Shown here piece by piece: positions 17,261-20,961 of a stretch of 20,961 nucleotides of DNA; the first letter of the stretch is position 1; each line of letters starts with the position of its first letter. The stretch spans positions 1-20,961 of IMG/VR virus record IMGVR_UViG_3300017917_001870; one strand, given 5' to 3'. A model generated the notes under the pieces. The model saw only the letters and a program-made list of their open reading frames with translations. It was not told where the DNA came from and searched no databases. The stretch comes from a virus. Position numbers and translations under genes: made by a program.

Positions 17261-17268
17261 TATTTATA
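17261..17268 (-). promoter_or_regulatory. T4 late promoter box, perfect TATAAATA
   Basis: Read leftward, the eight bases are TATAAATA, identical to the T4 late consensus. Five bases (TTAGC) separate the box from the ATG at 17255, whose position is fixed by the GGFDPIHSGH domain nine residues in. T4 late transcripts begin about 6 bases after the box, so the mRNA would start at or within a base of the ATG. It would drive the six-gene leftward operon 17255-12310. Confidence 0.7.
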
Positions 17269-17282
17269 TGTGTAGATAATGG

Positions 17283-17290
17283 TGTAAATA
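17283..17290 (+). promoter_or_regulatory. T4 late-type promoter box (TGTAAATA)
   Basis: TGTAAATA, six or seven of eight matches to the late consensus depending on the position weighting, ends five bases before the ATG at 17296. It mirrors the leftward box at 17261-17268 across a 40-base divergent gap. The predicted start again falls on the ATG, so this transcript too would be leaderless. Confidence 0.5.
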
Positions 17291-17295
17291 CATTT

Positions 17296-17856
17296 ATGGA
17301 TCATTTTTATCAAAGTATAGATGGTTTTATGAATCATCGCAACATGGATTTTTTGAATCGAGCTATTGAGGAATTTCCCACTGGGGGCACCTGGGTAGAA
17401 CTCGGATCATGGACTGGCAAAAGTGCGGCCTATTGTGCCGTGGAACTGATTAATCGCAACAAGATTGGAAAATTTTATTGTGTGGACAGTTGGTTGGGAG
17501 GCCCTGAAAACTACGATCCCACAGTATTAAAAAATCTCAAACCAATTTTTGAAAACAACATTGCCCCGATAGCACAACATATCTCAACTATAGAAGGCAT
17601 GAGTTGGGACGCAGCCACAAAATTTGAAGATGGGACTGTGGATTTTTGTTATGTAGATGCTGGCCATACCTATGAATGTGTCACAAATGATTTGCGTGCT
17701 TGGTGGCCCAAGATACGTCCAGGTTCTATTTTTGGTGGGGATGACTACACCAAGGGTTACCCGGGCCTGCAACAGGCAGTTTGGGATTTTTTCAAACCCA
17801 TGAATATCAAAGTCAACAGAATGGGACGTTGTTGGGTAGTAAGGAAGCCCGCATGA
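17296..17856 (+). CDS. Class I SAM methyltransferase-like protein
   Basis: A 186-residue Rossmann-fold protein of the Methyltransf_24 kind. Motif I is ELGSWTGKS at 35-43, followed by the acidic strand end FYCVDSW (D64) that would hold the SAM ribose. FCYVDAGHTYECVTNDL and GSIFGGDDYTKGY fit motifs IV and VI, with the Asp pair typical of metal-dependent O-methyltransferases. Placed in the glycan island, it may methylate a sugar. The ATG at 17296 has no Shine-Dalgarno but sits just after a late-type box; an in-frame TTG at 17254 would run into the divergent gene. It overlaps the next gene by four bases. Confidence 0.8.
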   Translation: MDHFYQSIDGFMNHRNMDFLNRAIEEFPTGGTWVELGSWTGKSAAYCAVELINRNKIGKFYCVDSWLGGPENYDPTVLKNLKPIFENNIAPIAQHISTIEGMSWDAATKFEDGTVDFCYVDAGHTYECVTNDLRAWWPKIRPGSIFGGDDYTKGYPGLQQAVWDFFKPMNIKVNRMGRCWVVRKPA

Positions 17857-18485
17857 CCTGGATTACCAAATTTCAAGAACAGTATTATCCGATACTGATG
17901 CCCAAGGATCGTGGGCCCAAGTTCCAACTGGCATCTGGCCACTTCCATCGTGGTCCGGGGTTTTTGTTGATGTTTCAAAAACTACTAGCACAGCGTAATA
18001 ACAATTTTAAAATAATTGAAACTGGTACGCTGAGAAAACCTGGCAATTGGAAAGACGGACAAAGTGCTTATCTCTTTACAGAGTTTGTAGACTATTATGG
18101 CGGTAGTGTACGAAGTGTAGACATAGATCCTGCAGCCGTTGACACTGCGAACGATTATATCAAAAGCAATAGATTTTCTAGCTATTGCAGTGACAGTGTA
18201 AAATTTTTACAAGAACAAACTGATTTGCACGAAGTTGATTTGTTTTACTTAGATAGTTGGGACGTGAAGTGGGAAGACGATTCTGCCAGCGCCGAACATC
18301 ATCTCAAAGAATTCATGGCCATCGAACAGTATCTCAAGCCCGGTGCTGTTGTGGCCATTGATGACAACTCCAGGAAGTTATCAGACGACCGTAGGACCGG
18401 TAAAGGCCGCCGCATTGTAGAATATCTTGCAGACAAAGGTGTACAACCCATTTATGATGCGTATCAAATTATCTATCAGTTTTAA
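17853..18485 (+). CDS. Second SAM methyltransferase-like protein
   Basis: A 210-residue protein with a Rossmann-type order of motifs: IIETGTLRKPGNW at 54-66 in the place of motif I, SVRSVDIDP with acidic D90 and D92, EVDLFYLDSWD at 127-137, and GAVVAIDDN at 164-172. The motif I loop is longer and less Gly-rich than usual, so SAM binding is probable but not certain. It starts at an ATG that overlaps the previous stop (ATGA); a longer in-frame start at 17781 lies deep within the previous gene. It may methylate a sugar of the same glycan, or form a pair with the gene before it. Confidence 0.7.
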   Translation: MTWITKFQEQYYPILMPKDRGPKFQLASGHFHRGPGFLLMFQKLLAQRNNNFKIIETGTLRKPGNWKDGQSAYLFTEFVDYYGGSVRSVDIDPAAVDTANDYIKSNRFSSYCSDSVKFLQEQTDLHEVDLFYLDSWDVKWEDDSASAEHHLKEFMAIEQYLKPGAVVAIDDNSRKLSDDRRTGKGRRIVEYLADKGVQPIYDAYQIIYQF

Positions 18486-18487
18486 CT

Positions 18488-19291
18488 ATGATTATTGACA
18501 CAACACTTTTCAACGATGAATTCCACATGTTGGATATACGTATTGAACTCACTAAGAGTTGGGTTGACCGCTGGGTCATCTGCGAAGGCAATCGCACCAT
18601 GAGTGGGAAACCTAAACCTTATCATCTCAGCGACAACATTGAACGTTATGCATATCTAGGAGATCGCTTGCGTGTGATCAAACTAGACATACCCGAAAGC
18701 TGGAGTAACTGGGATATTGAAAATGGTCAACGTGCGGCACTGTTGCCTGGATATCAGGACGCAGATGACAACGACATTGTGATGCACAGCGACTTAGATG
18801 AAATACTGAATCCTGAACTGGTGCCAGAAATCTTAGCTGAAGTTGAAACACAGGATCGTCCTATATCGTGTGGATTAGATATGTACATTTACCGCTTTGA
18901 TCAAAAACTAGATCGTGGGTGGGCCGGCAACGTTGTAGCTAAAAAACGCCACTTTGATGATCCCTGTCATTTATACAAAGGATTAGAAGCCGGTGTAGGA
19001 CACGCACAAAAACGCAAAGATCGCAGTCATTGTGGTGCATACAAAAAATCGGCTGGTTGGCACTGGGGGTGGATGGGCAGTGATGACGTTATCAAAAATA
19101 AAATCGTCAGTTGCATCGAAAGCCAAAACAAAGATACTGAACAAACACTTTCATATTTTAGAAATATCGACTTTGGTAATGCCATCAATCACAAGTGTGT
19201 GACACGCTATGTTGAGAATCCAGGATACCCTCCTGCGGTAGATGCAGTGTTACGCCAATACCCGTTTTGGACTGATGGAAACCAAGGCTGA
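18488..19291 (+). CDS. GT17-family glycosyltransferase
   Basis: The 267-residue protein fits the GT17 family, whose known animal member adds a bisecting N-acetylglucosamine to mannose. MIIDTTLFNDEFHMLDIRI at the start, VICEGNRTMSGKPKP at 30-44 and DIVMHSDLDEIL at 96-107 with its Asp-rich motif are typical, as is the late GWHWGWMG block. Bacterial and phage members are usually found in surface-glycan clusters; the actual sugar is unknown. It begins two bases after the stop of the previous gene and overlaps the next by 17 bases. Confidence 0.88.
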   Translation: MIIDTTLFNDEFHMLDIRIELTKSWVDRWVICEGNRTMSGKPKPYHLSDNIERYAYLGDRLRVIKLDIPESWSNWDIENGQRAALLPGYQDADDNDIVMHSDLDEILNPELVPEILAEVETQDRPISCGLDMYIYRFDQKLDRGWAGNVVAKKRHFDDPCHLYKGLEAGVGHAQKRKDRSHCGAYKKSAGWHWGWMGSDDVIKNKIVSCIESQNKDTEQTLSYFRNIDFGNAINHKCVTRYVENPGYPPAVDAVLRQYPFWTDGNQG

Positions 19292-20072
19292 AAAACGAGC
19301 TAGAAAAGAGCAAGAAAGGCTGGCTCGAGAAACTGTCAATAAAGTAGTTGACGGTTATCATCCCCCGGTGGATGTAGCCTGCGTGATACACAGCAAAGGC
19401 TACGACTGGCGTTATGTAGAAAATCTCTACAACATGTGCCGCAGACACTTATCGGGCGAAGTACGTTTTCATGTGTACACCGAACATGACAGATCAGTAC
19501 CACCGCACATGATCAAGCACTGCTTGACAGAGTGGGACGGTATCGCTGGACCCAAGAGATCATGGTGGTACAAACTACAACTATTCAATCCCGAACACTT
19601 TGGTGGAGACTTGTTGTACTTTGATCTAGACACTGTGATATTGCGCAACATAGATTGGATCGCACAATCACCGCGTGAGTATTTTTGGACCATACGGGAT
19701 TTTCGTTACCTACAAAAACCCTTTCACAATGGTATGAACAGCAGTGTGATGAAATTCAATGTTGCACGGTTCAGTTATGTCTGGGATGAGTTTTCAAAAA
19801 CCGATGTCAAAGAACGCATTCGTGGCTATCAAGGAGATCAAGATTTTTTGCAGGTCACTGTGCTTCCTGAACAGCGCAGATTCCTAGATGGCGAACATTT
19901 TCAAAGCTGGCGCTGGCAAGTAGCCGATGGTGGATATGATTTTTCCCGGCGCAGATCACGCGACCCGGGCACTGGTGCAACAGTGGGTGTTAATACTGAT
20001 GTATTAGTTTTTCATGGACACCCCAAGCCACATCAAGTCCATGATCCCGTTGTGGTCAATAACTGGCAGTGA
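19275..20072 (+). CDS. GT-A glycosyltransferase with DLD motif
   Basis: A 265-residue protein. It opens with a basic, helical stretch (METKAEKRARKEQERLARE), then the GT-A strand VDVACVIHSKGYDW, a nucleotide-binding region, and D117-L-D119 in LLYFDLDTVIL as metal-binding DxD. GYQGDQDFL later on is a typical acceptor-side block, and VLVFHGHPKPHQV near the end holds His residues that may bind the diphosphate. I chose ATG 19275 as the shorter overlap with the GT17 gene; an ATG at 19242 adds 11 residues. It is the last gene of the rightward glycan group, and an early-type promoter begins two bases after its stop. Confidence 0.82.
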   Translation: METKAEKRARKEQERLARETVNKVVDGYHPPVDVACVIHSKGYDWRYVENLYNMCRRHLSGEVRFHVYTEHDRSVPPHMIKHCLTEWDGIAGPKRSWWYKLQLFNPEHFGGDLLYFDLDTVILRNIDWIAQSPREYFWTIRDFRYLQKPFHNGMNSSVMKFNVARFSYVWDEFSKTDVKERIRGYQGDQDFLQVTVLPEQRRFLDGEHFQSWRWQVADGGYDFSRRRSRDPGTGATVGVNTDVLVFHGHPKPHQVHDPVVVNNWQ

Positions 20073-20073
20073 G

Positions 20074-20102
20074 TTGACCAACAACCACGCACATGCTACA
20101 AT
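20074..20102 (+). promoter_or_regulatory. Sigma70-type promoter (TTGACC-17-TACAAT)
   Basis: TTGACC (20074-20079) and TACAAT (20097-20102) lie exactly 17 bases apart, and TG precedes the -10 in extended form (TGC-TACAAT). The predicted start near 20109 falls on the first ATG of the small gene that follows, which has no Shine-Dalgarno, so the mRNA may be leaderless. Confidence 0.65.
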
Positions 20103-20108
20103 CATGGC

Positions 20109-20285
20109 ATGATGAACGAACTTAACGAATTTGAAGTGATTTTGGTACATGAAGACATGCGCCAAAAAGGCATCGTCAACTACAGTATGCGCCCAGGTAA
20201 CGACTGTATTTGGGTCAGTTACGGGTTAGTAAATGCGTACTACATTTTCCGCAATGGGCAGATCGCCGATGTGCAGATCGATTGA
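20109..20285 (+). CDS. Small unknown protein, 58 aa
   Basis: A short reading frame of 58 residues: it opens MMNELNEFEVILVHEDMRQK, and the rest includes NYSMRPGNDCIWVSYG and closes IFRNGQIADVQID. It looks like a small beta-rich soluble protein, and I know no family. A second ATG at 20112 is an equal start choice. Support for a real gene is the good promoter directly upstream, the fit of its end with the next promoter (its stop overlaps the next -35 box), and the same arrangement in the two genes after it. No Shine-Dalgarno is visible. Confidence 0.65.
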   Translation: MMNELNEFEVILVHEDMRQKGIVNYSMRPGNDCIWVSYGLVNAYYIFRNGQIADVQID

Positions 20286-20310
20286 CCATTAATTCCCAAT
20301 TTGCTATAAT
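20282..20310 (+). promoter_or_regulatory. Sigma70-type promoter (TTGACC-17-TATAAT)
   Basis: TTGACC (20282-20287), a 17-base spacer and a perfect TATAAT (20305-20310) with extended TGC before it. The start near 20317 would give a leader of about 25 bases ending in GGAGCCAACA before the ATG at 20342. Confidence 0.8.
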
Positions 20311-20341
20311 ATTGACATAAGTTAACAAATTGGAGCCAACA

Positions 20342-20614
20342 ATGGGTTATATTCTTTACTTCAAGAAGGAACGGGGAACTCCCCACAAACAAAAATGGTA
20401 CGCAAGTCTCAAGGGCGCAAAGATTGGCTTGACGAGGGCGAACAAGAACGCAGGCCAGGAAAGCTACGCAATAATGGAAGAAAACGAATTCGAGGTAACC
20501 TACAATGGTTGGACGACTACGACGAATTTGATGACTGGGAAGAAAGTGGCAATCAGGGCTCAAGACGTAGGAACATGCGTAGATCCCGGGACTGAGCGTT
20601 ACTGGAGCATGTAA
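20342..20614 (+). CDS. Small unknown protein, 90 aa
   Basis: The protein begins MGYILYFKKERGTPHKQKWY and is basic in its first half, with a later VTYNGWTTTTNLMTGKKV stretch. It is probably a small alpha/beta protein; I do not recognise it. The start at 20342 follows GGAG with 6-base spacing; an ATG at 20330 lies in front of that site and is rejected. The leader GGAGCCAACA is shared with the gene at 20728. It has its own promoter, and a hairpin follows its stop, so it looks like a single-gene early unit. Confidence 0.82.
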   Translation: MGYILYFKKERGTPHKQKWYASLKGAKIGLTRANKNAGQESYAIMEENEFEVTYNGWTTTTNLMTGKKVAIRAQDVGTCVDPGTERYWSM

Positions 20615-20616
20615 CC

Positions 20617-20638
20617 TGTTGTTTTTCAACAACATTTT
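20617..20638 (+). terminator. Probable weak terminator
   Basis: TGTTGTT (20617-20623) pairs with AACAACA (20628-20634) around a 4-base loop and is followed by TTTT. The stem is A+T-rich and the T run short, so it may be leaky. It lies directly after the stop codon and before the next promoter. Confidence 0.5.
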
Positions 20639-20654
20639 AGGGGTTTTGGGGCGG

Positions 20655-20683
20655 TTGACCAATAAATCCAATTCTTGTATAAT
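20655..20683 (+). promoter_or_regulatory. Sigma70-type promoter (TTGACC-17-TATAAT)
   Basis: TTGACC (20655-20660) and a perfect TATAAT (20678-20683) are again 17 bases apart. The start near 20690 would leave a leader of about 38 bases with the Shine-Dalgarno AAAGGAG (20715-20721). Confidence 0.8.
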
Positions 20684-20727
20684 AATAGCATAAACAGTAA
20701 ACAAACAACCTTTTAAAGGAGCCAACA

Positions 20728-20961
20728 GTGAGTACAATTCGTGTTATTAATGGTGTGTATCGCAATCAGCCAGTACAGAACGTAGAGTTCAAACTGATCA
20801 AAGGTTTTCAAACTGGTGCCAAAGGCGGTTTTGTAACCGTAGACAGCAACGGCTACTTTGGTCCCGAGTTTAATGTAGTACGCATCCGAGTAAACGACAT
20901 CAGTGATATTGAATATACCGCAGGAGAACCCGTGCAAGACAATACAGTGCATTTTGAAAAG
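20728..20961 (+). CDS. Unknown protein with GTG start (3' end outside window)
   Basis: The frame is open for 78 codons to the right edge. It begins at GTG, 6 bases after AAAGGAG, with the same GGAGCCAACA leader as the gene at 20342. The visible part (STIRVINGVYRNQPVQNVEF, GAKGGFVTVDSNGYFG, VVRIRVNDISDIEY) is rich in short beta strands. I do not recognise a family. It has its own strong early-type promoter. Confidence 0.75.
   Translation, partial: MSTIRVINGVYRNQPVQNVEFKLIKGFQTGAKGGFVTVDSNGYFGPEFNVVRIRVNDISDIEYTAGEPVQDNTVHFEK

Noticed and set aside
20395-20595. A 66-residue frame inside the 90-residue gene, very rich in Arg and Asp
   Set aside because: It is out of frame with a gene that has promoter and Shine-Dalgarno, and has none of its own.

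Overview
The window is a stretch of a tailed-phage genome of the T4-like (myovirus) kind, most like the T4-type phages known from aquatic metagenomes and cyanophage or pelagiphage relatives. Core T4-type genes show this: the C-terminal half of the large terminase (gp17-like), the single-stranded DNA binding protein gp32, the recombinase UvsX and its mediator UvsY. Genes are packed almost end to end, many start and stop codons overlap, and no stretch over 300 bases lacks a gene. I saw no rRNA, tRNA, insertion sequence or CRISPR array. The host cannot be named from the sequence.

Layout. (1) 1-3001: the terminase 3' part and a 623-residue protein of unknown role. (2) 2994-3132: a compact control region with a late-type promoter box, a sigma70-type promoter overlapping a terminator hairpin, and a repeat-rich gp32 leader. 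(3) 3133-9622: the recombination genes gp32, uvsX and uvsY. Between them lie an Asp/Asn beta-hydroxylase-like dioxygenase, a left-handed beta-helix acyltransferase, a putative glycosyltransferase, a flavin-dependent halogenase and a very acidic small protein. The genes inserted before uvsX look more A+T-rich than the core genes. (4) 9671-20072: a glycan island. It holds GDP-mannose 4,6-dehydratase, four paralogous GT-B-like proteins, a convergent pair of GT-A paralogues, a GT8-like, a GT17-like and a further DxD glycosyltransferase, a HxGH nucleotidyltransferase fused to a mannose-6-phosphate-isomerase-type cupin, and two class I methyltransferase-like proteins. Strand switches occur repeatedly, and both convergent junctions overlap in coding sequence. 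(5) 20074-20961: three small unknown genes, each with its own strong sigma70-type promoter (TTGACC, 17 bases, TAYAAT).

How it fits together. gp32, UvsX and UvsY form the T4 recombination-replication set: UvsY loads UvsX on gp32-covered single strands. The island makes or consumes activated sugars (GDP-6-deoxyhexose, probably a CDP- or ADP-linked precursor) and transfers them to an acceptor not encoded here. No flippase, polymerase or membrane protein is present, so decoration of virion proteins, DNA or a host surface glycan are all possible. Two promoter classes can be read: host-like sigma70 promoters before gp32, uvsX and the small right-end genes, and T4 late-like NNTAAATA boxes, three of which lie so close to the start codon that leaderless mRNAs are predicted. 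A hairpin that would hide the Shine-Dalgarno of the dehydratase gene adds a possible translational switch.
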